A DNA stretch of 64,000 nt from Thalassobius sp047123305. Its GTDB lineage: Bacteria > Pseudomonadota > Alphaproteobacteria > Rhodobacterales > Rhodobacteraceae. A program made the position numbers and the translations under genes. Position 1 is the stretch's first letter. Every line of letters begins with the position of its first letter. The notes beneath the pieces are model-generated. The model saw only the letters and a program-made list of their open reading frames with translations, was not told the origin of the DNA and searched no databases. Below are positions 16,483 through 25,524 of the stretch, one piece after another. Location: NCBI RefSeq assembly GCF_047123305.1, contig NZ_CP138918.1, positions 1,364,001 to 1,428,000 of the forward strand. The letters are read 5' to 3'.

Positions 16483-17676
16483 TCACTCGCCCATGCCGGC
16501 TTCGGCTTCGATCTGTTTGCGCGACTTGCGGGCGCGTTCTGTGGCCGATTTCAACTGACCACAGGCTGCCATGATGTCATCACCACGGGTTTTGCGGATC
16601 GGGCTGGCGTAGCCGGCCTTGTAGATGATGTCAGCAAAGGCGCGGATGCGGTTGTTCGACGAACATTGGTAGGGTGAGCCGGGCCATTCGTTGAACGGGA
16701 TCAGGTTGATCTTGGCCGGAATGTTGTGGCGCTTGATGTGATCGATCAGACGATGGGCGTCCTCGTCGCTGTCATTCACACCATCCAGCATCACATATTC
16801 AAAGGTGATCCGTTCCGAGTTGGACACCTTGGGGTAAGCGGCCAGAGATTGCAGTAGTTCCTCGATTTTCCAGCGTTTGTTGATCGGCACCAGCACATCC
16901 CGGACCTCATCGGTGGTCGCATGGAAGCTGATCGCCAGCAAGCAGCCGATCTCTTTGGCGGTTTTGGCAATTTCCGGCACAACGCCAGAGGTCGACAGGG
17001 TGATGCGGCGGCGGGACAGGCTGATGCCTTCGCCGTCCATCGCAATTTTCATCGCGTCACGCACATTGTCGAAGTTGTAGAGCGGTTCACCCATGCCCAT
17101 CAGCACGATGTTGGACAACAGGCGCGGGCCAGCATCGCCAGTGCCGACACCGGGCTCGGGCCATTCTTCCAGATCATCACGGGCCATCATGATCTGGCCC
17201 ACGATTTCGCCAGCGGTCAGGTTACGCACCAGTTTCTGCGTACCGGTGTGGCAGAAAGAACAGGTCAGCGTGCAGCCGACCTGCGACGACACACACAGCG
17301 TGCCACGGCCTTCTTCGGGGATATAGACCACCTCAACCTCGTGGCCGCCGGCGATCCGTACCAGATACTTGCGGGTGCCATCGGTCGACACAAGTTTGCT
17401 GACCACCTCGGGCACTTCGATGACGAAATTCTCGGCCAGTTTGGCGCGGTAGGCCTTGGCGAGGTTGGTCATCTCGGCAAAGTCGCGCACGCCCCACTGA
17501 TAGACCCACTGCCAGATCTGGTTGACCCGCATCTTGGCCTGTTTTTCAGGGGTGCCGATCTCGATCAACGCTTCGCGCAAACCAGCGCGGGTCAGTCCGA
17601 CGATGTTCTTCGGACCCTCCGGCAGTTTGCGGGGAAAGGTTTTCACATCCTGAGTAATCGGTGCAGTGGCCGTCAT
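16483..17676 (-). CDS. rlmN: 23S rRNA (adenine-2503) methyltransferase
   Basis: Radical SAM enzyme that methylates C2 of A2503 in 23S rRNA and A37 in some tRNAs. 397 residues. The cluster motif CxxxCxxC is in GCTLTCSFCHTGTQ near 133-146, followed by IVLMGMGEPLYNFDNV and ITLSTSGVVPEI, both family signatures. AACGQLK near the C-terminus contains the second catalytic Cys. The N-terminal domain begins about residue 25 (NIVGLTRAGLREAL). Single gene, with the desaturase about 120 bases away in the same direction. Confidence 0.95.
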   Translation of the reverse strand: MTATAPITQDVKTFPRKLPEGPKNIVGLTRAGLREALIEIGTPEKQAKMRVNQIWQWVYQWGVRDFAEMTNLAKAYRAKLAENFVIEVPEVVSKLVSTDGTRKYLVRIAGGHEVEVVYIPEEGRGTLCVSSQVGCTLTCSFCHTGTQKLVRNLTAGEIVGQIMMARDDLEEWPEPGVGTGDAGPRLLSNIVLMGMGEPLYNFDNVRDAMKIAMDGEGISLSRRRITLSTSGVVPEIAKTAKEIGCLLAISFHATTDEVRDVLVPINKRWKIEELLQSLAAYPKVSNSERITFEYVMLDGVNDSDEDAHRLIDHIKRHNIPAKINLIPFNEWPGSPYQCSSNNRIRAFADIIYKAGYASPIRKTRGDDIMAACGQLKSATERARKSRKQIEAEAGMGE

Positions 17677-17794
17677 ATCGCGCTTCCTAGATGGGATGAA
17701 CGCGGGTCATACAGGATTCGGATAGATTTGCCAAAGCCTATATCGGATAGGCTTTGGCTGCGCATGGCGGCTATGCGTTGGCCGGTTTGGGCCT

Positions 17795-18832
17795 TTAGCC
17801 GTAAAGCTGACGCGCCTGGGCAAAGCTCAGCAGGCGTTGCGATTTGTCATCCCAGAGATGCAGCCGCGCATTGACCAAGCTTTCGCGGATGTTCATCCGG
17901 TTGATCTTGGCCAGTTCTGCGTGATCCTTCAGTACCTCAGGCAGGCGGTAGAAAGGAATGCGGCTGTAGACATGGTGCACATGGTGGATGCCGATGTTGG
18001 CGCTGAACCACTGCAGCACCTTCGGCAGCACGTAGTAGGACGACCCATGCAGCGCGGCGTGATGCAGCTGCCAGTCGGTGTCTGGCGCCCATTGGGTGCA
18101 TTCGAACTGGTGCTGCACATAGAACAGCCACATGCCCGCGGTGGCGGCAATCAGGATCGAGGGCAGGGCGATCAGCAGCAGCGGGGCCAGGCCGCCAAAG
18201 TACCAGATCACCCCGAACAGCACGACAATCGACAGGTTGGTGGTCATCGCAGACGCCCAATAGCGGCCCTGTTTCATCAGGCCGATCGGCAGACGGTTCT
18301 GCAGGAAGAACAGGTAGCTAGGGCCAAAGCCGAACAGCACAAACGGGTTGCGGTACAGGCGGTACTGCAACTTGCCGAGTTTTGACAGGCCGCGATACTC
18401 TTCTACCGTCATGGTGTGGATGTCACCCATCCCGCGCTTATCCAGATTGCCTGCCGTGCCGTGGTGTGCCGCGTGGGTGCGGCGCCAGACGTCATAAGGC
18501 GTCAGGGTCAGTACCCCAATAATGCGGCCGGTCCAGTCGCTCAGGTGGCGGCTCTTGAACAAAGCACCGTGGCCGCAGTCATGCTGGATGGCAAAGAGAC
18601 GCAGCAGGAACAACGCATTTGCAGCGCCCAGAACAAAGGCCAGCAGGTAGCTCACCGACATGGCCCACCAGGCCAGCGCCCAGATGCCGATAAACGGCAC
18701 CAGCGTGATCGCGACCTCGGTCAGGCTGCGGCCGGTGTTGGGTTCACGGTATTTGGCGAGGGTTTTGACCCAGTTCTGGGCCTTCATCTGTGGCTTGGGT
18801 TCGACGGGTACGTGCGAAGCGTCTTTGGGCAT
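17795..18832 (-). CDS. Fatty acid desaturase (membrane di-iron)
   Basis: 345 residues from MPKDASHVPV. The frame extends to 18922, but the upstream residues look non-coding. Three histidine boxes bind the di-iron centre: QHDCGHGALF, WRRTHAAHHG, and IHHVHHVYSRIPFY. Four hydrophobic stretches fit the usual hairpin topology with the boxes on the cytoplasmic face. It is similar to acyl-lipid omega-6 or delta desaturases that act on membrane lipids; regioselectivity cannot be read from sequence. No dedicated electron donor gene is adjacent. Confidence 0.88.
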   Translation of the reverse strand: MPKDASHVPVEPKPQMKAQNWVKTLAKYREPNTGRSLTEVAITLVPFIGIWALAWWAMSVSYLLAFVLGAANALFLLRLFAIQHDCGHGALFKSRHLSDWTGRIIGVLTLTPYDVWRRTHAAHHGTAGNLDKRGMGDIHTMTVEEYRGLSKLGKLQYRLYRNPFVLFGFGPSYLFFLQNRLPIGLMKQGRYWASAMTTNLSIVVLFGVIWYFGGLAPLLLIALPSILIAATAGMWLFYVQHQFECTQWAPDTDWQLHHAALHGSSYYVLPKVLQWFSANIGIHHVHHVYSRIPFYRLPEVLKDHAELAKINRMNIRESLVNARLHLWDDKSQRLLSFAQARQLYG

Positions 18833-18951
18833 ACGGATTTTGGTCTTTCTTAGGTCCGGACCCAGATAGCTGACTGGGGCAATCAAGCAAGACAAATCTT
18901 GCGGATGCCGCATAAATGACACCCGATCCGCCGATCCGGACGCCGTAACAA

Positions 18952-18979
18952 AGAAAAAGGCCCACGAAGCGGGGCCTTA
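18952..18979 (-). terminator. Rho-independent terminator after the IalB-family gene
   Basis: On the minus strand AAGGCCC, a nine-base loop, GGGCCTT and then a run of T residues interrupted by one C. It lies 30 bases past the stop of the gene ending at 19010. Confidence 0.75.
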
Positions 18980-19009
18980 GACGTGTATCAAAAATCTAGA
19001 TTTCAGTTC

Positions 19010-19540
19010 TTACTTGCAGCGGGCCTGCGCTTCCTCGATGGCGGCGGTGAAGCCCGACAAAGAGAAGGTGTCCTTGGTGGTGGTCCGGCTGCGTTTTGAC
19101 AGGCCGGTGACAACCGCGGTGCGGCCCCGTTTCATTGCGGTGATGATCTTGGCGTCATCTGCGGGCGAGTCGGTCCAGGCCCATTCCCCTTCGGTAAAGA
19201 GGTTAAAGACGGTGCCATCCACATCGATGGTCACCGGCGCGTCATCGGCAAAACCATAGCCGCCTGTAAAGGTCAGCTGACCCTCCAGGCCCGCGCCAGG
19301 GCGGTAGAACGCCATCAGCAGGATGTCGCTGCGGTTCACCGATACAATACGGCCTTCGCGGGTGTTGACGGTTTCCTTGGGGGCCGCTACGGCCCAGCAT
19401 TCGCGCGGGTCGTTGTCTTCAAAAACGCTCCAAGCGGTTTTGGTGGCGACTTGGTTGGTGCTGTCCTGTGCCTGCGCAACGCCTGCAACAGACAGAGCCA
19501 TAACCGCCCCGATCAGGGTGCTTGCTATACGGGATACCAT
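19010..19540 (-). CDS. Invasion-associated locus B (IalB) family protein
   Basis: 176 residues with a clear signal peptide (MVSRIASTLIGAVMALSVAGVAQAQ), so periplasmic or surface. The mature part shows IalB-family features: WSVFEDNDPRECWAVAAP with a Cys near 49, a beta-rich core, FNLFTEGEWAWT, and a C-terminal helix ending in Cys (EEAQARCK). The two Cys residues likely form a disulfide. The family is named for a Bartonella protein but is widespread in free-living alphaproteobacteria, where its role is unknown. The name should not be read as evidence of virulence. Confidence 0.82.
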   Translation of the reverse strand: MVSRIASTLIGAVMALSVAGVAQAQDSTNQVATKTAWSVFEDNDPRECWAVAAPKETVNTREGRIVSVNRSDILLMAFYRPGAGLEGQLTFTGGYGFADDAPVTIDVDGTVFNLFTEGEWAWTDSPADDAKIITAMKRGRTAVVTGLSKRSRTTTKDTFSLSGFTAAIEEAQARCK

Positions 19541-19716
19541 GTGATCCAGCCTCCAGCTGTCCTTGCCTCAAATCTGCCGGCCCTCTCCTTCACCTTGTGC
19601 TGGTGTTTTATCGCGGAAACGGGCACTTCTTGCTCAACATATAAACAATAGCGCAAAAGCCACCAGCAACGAAAGGGTGATTGGCGGTTTTTCGCAGAAG
19701 AATAGGAGGGTTCCTC

Positions 19717-20712
19717 ATGGTGGCACCAGTGCCAATGGTCGAAATCTTGCGTGGCGACTTCCTGGAGAGCGTGCACAGCGGTCATGCCGTGGTCTGTCGC
19801 GCGGATGGTGAGATTGTCGAGGCCTGGGGCGATCCCCATGCTGTGGTCCTGCCGCGGTCCTCCTCCAAAATGCTGCAGGCGCTGCCGCTGGTCGAAAGCG
19901 GCGTGGCGGACGCCCGGGGGCTGACTGGTGAACATCTGGCGCTGGCCTGTGCCTCGCACAACGGCGCGCCAATCCATGTGGAGAAGGTTAACGCCTGGCT
20001 GAAAGACATCGGCTGCGGCGATGATGATTTCCGCTGCGGCCCGCAGGAAAGCCGTGACGACGCGCTGCGCCTGGAGATGATCCGCGCCCACCAAGAGCCC
20101 TGCCGTGTTCATAACAACTGTTCAGGCAAACACGCGGGCTTCCTCACGTTGAGCCAGCACTTGGGCGGCGGCGCCGAATATTGCCAGATCGATCATCCGG
20201 TGCAGCAAGCCTGCCTCTCGGCATTTGAAGAAGTCACCGGAGATACCAGCCCCGGCTTTGGCATTGACGGCTGTTCTGCCCCGAACCACGCGGTAACCCT
20301 GCATGGTATGGCCCGCGCGATGGCGTTTTTTGCCGCGGCTGAGGAAGGAGGCGACACCCGTCAGGATGCGGCGGCGCGGCTGCGCAATGCGATGATGACC
20401 TATCCTGAGCTGGTTGCCGGTGAGGGCCGTGCCTGCACCGAGTTGATGCGCGCCTGTGGCGGACGTGTGGCCCTGAAAACTGGGGCCGAGGCGTTTTTCA
20501 TTGCGATCATCCCAGAGAAAAAGCTGGGTGTGGCGCTGAAGATTGCGGACGGGACTACCCGCGGCGCCGAAGCGGCCATTGCAGCGGTTCTGGTGAAGCT
20601 TGGGGTGTTGGACCCGGCGCATCCGGCGGCGCAGAAATTCATGACGCCGAAGATCCGCAATTGGGACGGTCTTGTCACCGGTGCAATCCGCCCGGCAGAG
20701 ATCCTGCGTTAA
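19717..20712 (+). CDS. L-asparaginase II family (Rhizobium etli type)
   Basis: 331 residues; cytoplasmic hydrolase of asparagine to aspartate and ammonia. It belongs to the asparaginase_II family, unrelated to E. coli AnsA/AnsB. RSSSKMLQALP near residues 47-57 holds the SxxK pair; NNCSGKHAGF near 129-138 and DGCSAPNHAV near 184-193 hold the Cys, Lys and Cys that bind zinc in the R. etli enzyme. LKTGAEAFF carries the second Lys. The start at 19717 (MVAPVPMVEIL) follows AGGAGGG by eight bases. A terminator hairpin follows about 50 bases after the stop. Confidence 0.9.
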   Translation: MVAPVPMVEILRGDFLESVHSGHAVVCRADGEIVEAWGDPHAVVLPRSSSKMLQALPLVESGVADARGLTGEHLALACASHNGAPIHVEKVNAWLKDIGCGDDDFRCGPQESRDDALRLEMIRAHQEPCRVHNNCSGKHAGFLTLSQHLGGGAEYCQIDHPVQQACLSAFEEVTGDTSPGFGIDGCSAPNHAVTLHGMARAMAFFAAAEEGGDTRQDAAARLRNAMMTYPELVAGEGRACTELMRACGGRVALKTGAEAFFIAIIPEKKLGVALKIADGTTRGAEAAIAAVLVKLGVLDPAHPAAQKFMTPKIRNWDGLVTGAIRPAEILR

Positions 20713-20730
20713 GCGCTGCGGCTTGCCTGC

Positions 20731-20762
20731 GCCTCCGGCGGGAGTATTTGCGGATCATTGAA
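20731..20762. repeat. Short intergenic repeat, copy 1
   Basis: GCCTCCGGCGGGAGTATTTG, followed by a less conserved stretch ending in GAAAAGGGCGGC. It resembles the element at 27088, with GCCTNCGGCG and ATATTTGCG or GTATTTGCG in common and a GGCGGC end. Both copies are just past stop codons. Confidence 0.45.
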
Positions 20763-20791
20763 AAGGGCGGCGCCGGGGAGGGGCCGCCCTT
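20763..20791. terminator. Bidirectional terminator, asparaginase and rppH
   Basis: AAGGGCGGC pairs with GCCGCCCTT around a ten-base G+C-rich loop, flanked by AAAA and by TTGTTGTTTT. It sits between the convergent asparaginase and rppH genes. Confidence 0.75.
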
Positions 20792-20809
20792 GTTGTTTTC
20801 GTGTCGGGA

Positions 20810-21292
20810 TCAAAGCTTGTCGGCGAAGGCCGCAACAACCTTGGCGTAGACCGCGCGCTTGAAGGGCACGATATTGGTAACCAGTTCGTCTGCCGGCAGC
20901 CAGCGCCATTCGGAAAACTCGGGGTGGTCAGTTGCGATGTTCACATCGTTGTCAGTGCCGGAGAAGCGGATCAGATACCATTTCTGTTCCTGCCCGCGAT
21001 AGCGGCCTTTCCAGATTTTCGGCACCAGATCATGGGGCAGATCGTAGGGCAGCCAGCCGTCGGTTTCGGCGATGATTTCGGCCTTGTCTTTGGTCACGCC
21101 GGTTTCTTCCCACAGTTCGCGCAGGGCCGCGTCACGGGGATCTTCACCATCATCAACTCCGCCCTGAGGCATCTGCCAGGCCGCGGCGTCATTGTCCAAA
21201 CGCTGGCCCACAAACACATGGTTGTCGGCGTTGATCAGCATCACCCCGACACAGGGGCGGTAGGGCAGTTTGGCGATCTCTTCGGGGGTCAT
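20810..21292 (-). CDS. rppH: RNA pyrophosphohydrolase
   Basis: 160-residue Nudix hydrolase that removes pyrophosphate from 5'-triphosphate mRNA and starts 5'-end-dependent decay. The Nudix box is GGVDDGEDPRDAALRELWEE near residues 43-62, with the metal-binding REXXEE. The N-terminus YRPCVGVMLIN and the WQMPQGGVD are characteristic of RppH and IalA-type enzymes. A strong terminator (21323-21349) separates it from ctpA, so it may have its own promoter despite lying in line with gpmI, envC and ctpA. Confidence 0.93.
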   Translation of the reverse strand: MTPEEIAKLPYRPCVGVMLINADNHVFVGQRLDNDAAAWQMPQGGVDDGEDPRDAALRELWEETGVTKDKAEIIAETDGWLPYDLPHDLVPKIWKGRYRGQEQKWYLIRFSGTDNDVNIATDHPEFSEWRWLPADELVTNIVPFKRAVYAKVVAAFADKL

Positions 21293-21322
21293 GGCAGCAC
21301 TTCTTGTGGGCAGGGGACATGG

Positions 21323-21349
21323 AAAAGCCCCCGGCGCGATGCCGGGGGC
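21323..21349 (-). terminator. Rho-independent terminator after ctpA
   Basis: On the minus strand GCCCCCGGC, a five-base loop, GCCGGGGGC and TTTT. It lies 22 bases past the ctpA stop and before the rppH start, so it would end the gpmI-envC-ctpA transcript. Confidence 0.8.
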
Positions 21350-21370
21350 CAGAGCCTCAAACGAGGCGGA

Positions 21371-22705
21371 TCAGTTTTTCGGACCCAAGGCCATCAGACC
21401 TTTCAGAAGGTCCACAGCATAGGCCAGCTGATAGTCGTCTTCGCGCAGCTTGGCCGCTTCTTCGGCGGCGGCACGTTCGTCTTCGATCTGTTTGATCTCA
21501 TCCTCGCTGAGCGAGTCGTTGGAGAGTGAGCCGCGCAGATCGGCCTCGGTCCGGTTCTGACGGGCCTCTTCCTCTTCGCCTTCAGCTTCGGGATTGCGGC
21601 GTGGCTGTTCAACGATGATATCCGGCGACACGCCCAGGTTCTGGATCGAACGGCCCGATGGCGTGTAATAGCGCGAGGTGGTCAGGCGCATTGCACCGTT
21701 GCCACGCAGCGGCATCACGGTCTGCACCGAACCTTTGCCGAAGCTTTTGGTGCCGACAACAATCGCGCGACGGTGATCCTGCAACGCACCGGCAACAATT
21801 TCAGAGGCCGAGGCCGAGCCGCCGTTGATCAGGACCACAATCGGTTTGCCGTTAGACAGATCACCTTCGGTGGCGTTGAAACGTTCACCTTCGGCGGCGT
21901 TGCGGCCGCGGGTCGAGACAATCTCACCGCTGTTGAGGAAGGCATCAGACACGCGGATCGCCTGGGTCAGCAATCCGCCCGGGTTGTTGCGCAGGTCCAG
22001 AACAATGCCGTTCACATTGTCCATGCCGCCCAGATCATCGGCAGCCTTTTCCAAGCCGTCTTTCAGGTTCGGGAAGGTCTGATCGTTGAAGGTGGTCACC
22101 CGCAGCACCACGGTGTTGCCCTCGGTACGGGTGCGCACGGCGGTCAGCTTGATGGTGTCGCGAATAATCGAAATCTCAAACGGCTCGGGTTCACCTTCGC
22201 GCACCACGGTGATCAGGGTTTCGCTGCCCACCGGACCGCGCATCAGCTCCACCGCTTCGTCCAATGTCAGGCCCAGCAGGGTTTCGCCGTCCACATGGGT
22301 GATGAAGTCGCCTGCCTCAACGCCTGCATCGCTGGCCGGGGTGCCATCGATCGGGGAGACCACTTTGACGAAGCCTTCTTCCTGGGTGACCTCAATGCCA
22401 AGGCCGCCAAATTCACCACGGGTCTGCACCCGCATGTCGGCGGCATCATCCGGCGACAGGTAGCCTGAATGCGGATCAAGCGAGGTCAGCATGCCGTTGA
22501 TGGCGGCCTCGATCAGGTCCTTTTCGTCAACCTCTTCGACATATTGGGCGCGGATGCGTTCGAAAATATCGCCAAACAGATCCAGCTGTTCATAGACGTT
22601 GGTCTGCTGCGTGTTTTCCTGCGCGACCAGCGGGCCTGCGATCTGTGTGGTGGCAATAACCCCGGCAAGGGTGCCGCCAAGGGCTGCCATGACAAATTTC
22701 TTCAT
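21371..22705 (-). CDS. ctpA: S41 family C-terminal processing peptidase
   Basis: 444 residues. An N-terminal signal or anchor (KFVMAALGGTLAGVIATTQIAG) puts it in the periplasm. A PDZ domain (about 85-170; GLGIEVTQEEGFVKVVSPIDGTPA) follows, then the S41 protease domain with VVLINGGSASASEIVAGA (catalytic Ser) and VVGTKSFGKGSVQT (catalytic Lys). An acidic, Glu-rich coiled segment (about 360-425) precedes the end. It cleaves C-termini of periplasmic substrates. The ATG at 22705 is three bases from the envC stop, giving a tight operon with envC and gpmI. Confidence 0.93.
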   Translation of the reverse strand: MKKFVMAALGGTLAGVIATTQIAGPLVAQENTQQTNVYEQLDLFGDIFERIRAQYVEEVDEKDLIEAAINGMLTSLDPHSGYLSPDDAADMRVQTRGEFGGLGIEVTQEEGFVKVVSPIDGTPASDAGVEAGDFITHVDGETLLGLTLDEAVELMRGPVGSETLITVVREGEPEPFEISIIRDTIKLTAVRTRTEGNTVVLRVTTFNDQTFPNLKDGLEKAADDLGGMDNVNGIVLDLRNNPGGLLTQAIRVSDAFLNSGEIVSTRGRNAAEGERFNATEGDLSNGKPIVVLINGGSASASEIVAGALQDHRRAIVVGTKSFGKGSVQTVMPLRGNGAMRLTTSRYYTPSGRSIQNLGVSPDIIVEQPRRNPEAEGEEEEARQNRTEADLRGSLSNDSLSEDEIKQIEDERAAAEEAAKLREDDYQLAYAVDLLKGLMALGPKN

Positions 22706-22708
22706 TGA

Positions 22709-23848
22709 TTAATTATCCTTCCCCGTTGCGAACCACGCGTCCGGGTCCACCGGGGCGTTGTCTTCTCTCACTTCTATATAGAGCGTTTCTGACGCCTCAG
22801 TTCCAGCCCCCTCACCAGCCTGTGACAAAATCGTGCCGATTTCCGCGTCTTTGCCCCCCATAAGCCCAACCGGAGAGCCCGAGGGCAGCACCTGTCCGGC
22901 TTGACCGTAGACCACATCTAGCCCCGCCAGCACCAAGAGCAATCCGGCCTGCGGTTCCAGAATCACCACATTGCCGAAATCGAGGAGCGGCCCAAGATAC
23001 CGGATCGTTGCCGCCGTTGGGGTCGAGACCAGCGCGCGTGGGCGGGTGGCCAGGATCAACCCGGGGCGTTTGATGCCGGCTGCGTCCGCTTCTCCGGCGC
23101 GGCGCAGGACGGTGCCTTGCACCGGCAGGGGCAGTTTGCCTTTGCGATGGCTGATGTCCGGCAGCGAGCCATCCACCTCCCCCTCGGCAATTTCGCTGAG
23201 GCCGGAGGCAAAGCCTTCCAGCGTTTCGGTAGAAGCAATCAGGATCGCGGTTTTCACCGGATCCTCGGTAAAACGTTTGGGCAGATTGGTGCGGTCCGAG
23301 ATGGCCTGACTGAGCGAGGTGCGCGCCTGTTGAACGCCTTCCAGTCCACGTTCCAAGGTGTCGACAGCGTTTTCCTGTAGGGCGCGCAGCATGGCAACCT
23401 CTTCCAGCTTCAGGCGCAGCGCCTGTGCCTGATCGGTCAAGGCGGGGGTCACATGGGCCAGCAACATGCCGGAACGTGCCGTGCCAGTGGGGCCATCGGG
23501 ATGCAGTGCCAACACCGGATCGGGCGTGGCAGCGATGGATTGCAGCACACCAAGCAGCTGCGAAATCTCGGTTTCACGGGCCTGCAACTCGCGGGTCAGC
23601 TGTGCCTCACGCAGTGACACACGGCGCAGCCCTTCGCGCATGGCTTCCAGCCCGTCTTCATAGGCGCGCAGGGTTTCCGACAGGGCTTTCACCCGATCCC
23701 GCGCCTTTTCTGCCCCGGCGAGTGTCTGTGCCGCCTGATCCAGCCGCGCCGCTGCGGCCTCAGCCAGAGCAGCAGGGTCGCTCTCGGCCTGCGTGACCGA
23801 GCACAGCCCAAACATCAGGGCAAGGGAGAGCGCGAGCGGGCGCAGCAT
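22709..23848 (-). CDS. EnvC-like murein hydrolase activator
   Basis: 379 residues with a signal peptide (MLRPLALSLALMFGLCSVTQA). A long coiled coil covers about 25-215. The C-terminal LytM-like domain (about 260-370) has FGNVVILEPQAGLLLVLAGL and LPSGSPVGLMGG, then LYIEVREDNAPVDPDAWF. The metal-binding His residues of active M23 peptidases are missing: the usual YGHL reads LAGL and LHFE reads LYIE. So it is probably an amidase activator at the division site rather than an enzyme, as in EnvC. Located between gpmI and ctpA with 3-6 base gaps. Confidence 0.88.
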   Translation of the reverse strand: MLRPLALSLALMFGLCSVTQAESDPAALAEAAAARLDQAAQTLAGAEKARDRVKALSETLRAYEDGLEAMREGLRRVSLREAQLTRELQARETEISQLLGVLQSIAATPDPVLALHPDGPTGTARSGMLLAHVTPALTDQAQALRLKLEEVAMLRALQENAVDTLERGLEGVQQARTSLSQAISDRTNLPKRFTEDPVKTAILIASTETLEGFASGLSEIAEGEVDGSLPDISHRKGKLPLPVQGTVLRRAGEADAAGIKRPGLILATRPRALVSTPTAATIRYLGPLLDFGNVVILEPQAGLLLVLAGLDVVYGQAGQVLPSGSPVGLMGGKDAEIGTILSQAGEGAGTEASETLYIEVREDNAPVDPDAWFATGKDN

Positions 23849-23854
23849 CTGCTG

Positions 23855-25375
23855 TTATGCCTCCAACAGGCTTTGACCGGTCATCTCTGCTGGTTGGTCC
23901 AGCCCCATCAGCTGCAACAGCGTCGGCGCCAGATCGGCCAGACGTCCATTGCGCAGCCGCGCGCCCTCGGGCCCGCCAATCAACGCCACCGGCACCGGGT
24001 TGATGGTATGGGCCGTATGCGGTCCGCCGGTTTCGGGATCCACCATCGTTTCGCAATTGCCGTGATCGGCAGTAACGATCATCGCGCCACCGGCCTTTTC
24101 CAGCGCCTCGACCACTGCGATCAGCCCCTGATCCACCGCTTCGCAGGCCTTGATCGCGGCGTCCAGATCGCCGGTATGGCCCACCATATCGGGGTTGGCG
24201 TAGTTGGTGACGATCAGATCATAGCCCTCTTCAATGGCGCGGACAAAGTTCTCGGTCACCTCTGGCGCGCTCATTTCAGGCTGCAGATCATAGGTGGCGA
24301 CCTTGGGTGAGGGCGCCATGTAACGGTCTTCGCCCTCCTCGGGATCTTCTTTGCCACCGTTCAGGAAGAAGGTGACATGGGGATACTTTTCGGTCTCTGC
24401 CAGACGGAACTGGCGTTTGCCCTGCTGCGCTACCCATGCGCCAAGCGTGTTCACGATGTCCCGCGGCGGGAACACGGTGGAAAGATAGCCGTTGTGGCCT
24501 TCGGAATATTCGACCATGCCCAGTAGAGCGGCCCAATCCGGGCGCGGCGCGATGTCAAACTCGGTAAAACCCGGCTCGCCAATGGCGCGCAGAATTTCCC
24601 GCGCTCGGTCAGCCCGGAAGTTGAGGCAGAAAAAACCGTCGCCGTCTTTGGCACCTTCGTAATCGGCAATAACCGTTGCCGTGACAAACTCATCGCTGGC
24701 ATCGTTGTTGTAAGAGGTTTCCACGGCTTCTAGCGCAGTGGCCGCCGCCGCGCCCTTGCCCTGAACCATCGCGTCATAAGCCGTCGAAACCCGTTCCCAA
24801 CGGTTGTCGCGGTCCATCGCATAGTAACGGCCGGTGACCGTGGCGATGTGGGCGTTGTCGGGCAATGCCGCCTCCAGTGCCGCCAGATAGGTCAGGGCAG
24901 ATTTCGGCGCCACATCCCGTCCGTCGGTCACCGCATGCAGGGCAACCGGCACGCCAGCTTCGGCAACAGCCTTCACCGCTGCAATGATATGGGTCAGGTG
25001 GCCGTGCACCCCGCCGTCAGACACCAGCCCCATCAGATGCGCCGTGCCGCCCGAGGCCTTCAATGTGTCGATAAAGCTGACCAGCGCGGCCTCCTGCTGG
25101 AACGTGCCTTCTTCGATCGACAGGTCGATTTGGCCCAGATCCATCGCCACCACCCGGCCCGCGCCGATGTTGGTGTGTCCCACTTCCGAATTGCCCATCT
25201 GTCCACGGGGCAGTCCCACATCCGGTCCATGGGTGATCAGCTCTGCCGAGGGGCAGGTCGCCATGATCTTGTCAAACCCGGGGGTGTTGGCCAGCACCGG
25301 TGCATTGGCACCATTTTCGGCACGTTTGCCCCAGCCATCGAGGATGCACAAAACAACGGGTTTGGGGGTGGTCAT
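23855..25375 (-). CDS. gpmI: Phosphoglycerate mutase, cofactor-independent
   Basis: 506 residues; interconverts 3- and 2-phosphoglycerate with two manganese ions. MGNSEVGHTNIGAGRVV near residues 61-77 holds the phosphorylated Ser; MGLVSDGGVHGH and ITVTADHGNCETM-like segments (IVTADHGNCE near 447-456) hold metal ligands. The N-terminus VVLCILDGWGKR carries the first Asp. It heads the gpmI-envC-ctpA unit, an order common in Rhodobacterales. Confidence 0.96.
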   Translation of the reverse strand: MTTPKPVVLCILDGWGKRAENGANAPVLANTPGFDKIMATCPSAELITHGPDVGLPRGQMGNSEVGHTNIGAGRVVAMDLGQIDLSIEEGTFQQEAALVSFIDTLKASGGTAHLMGLVSDGGVHGHLTHIIAAVKAVAEAGVPVALHAVTDGRDVAPKSALTYLAALEAALPDNAHIATVTGRYYAMDRDNRWERVSTAYDAMVQGKGAAAATALEAVETSYNNDASDEFVTATVIADYEGAKDGDGFFCLNFRADRAREILRAIGEPGFTEFDIAPRPDWAALLGMVEYSEGHNGYLSTVFPPRDIVNTLGAWVAQQGKRQFRLAETEKYPHVTFFLNGGKEDPEEGEDRYMAPSPKVATYDLQPEMSAPEVTENFVRAIEEGYDLIVTNYANPDMVGHTGDLDAAIKACEAVDQGLIAVVEALEKAGGAMIVTADHGNCETMVDPETGGPHTAHTINPVPVALIGGPEGARLRNGRLADLAPTLLQLMGLDQPAEMTGQSLLEA

Positions 25376-25524
25376 ACTGTCTCTCCGCTCTGCTCTCTTG
25401 CCTTCTAGCGCAGCCGGCGGCAGGGGGGAACCTCTTGTGCAGCGGGTTGTGTGGGCATGTGCAGGATTTAAGCGCGTTGTCCGATCTCTTGACCTATGCG
25501 ATGCGGATGTGCTGTGCAGAGGAA

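Noticed and set aside
25300..25524. N-terminal extension of the GNAT gene at 25525
   Set aside because: Overlaps the gpmI start on the other strand, and the residues do not look like GNAT sequence.
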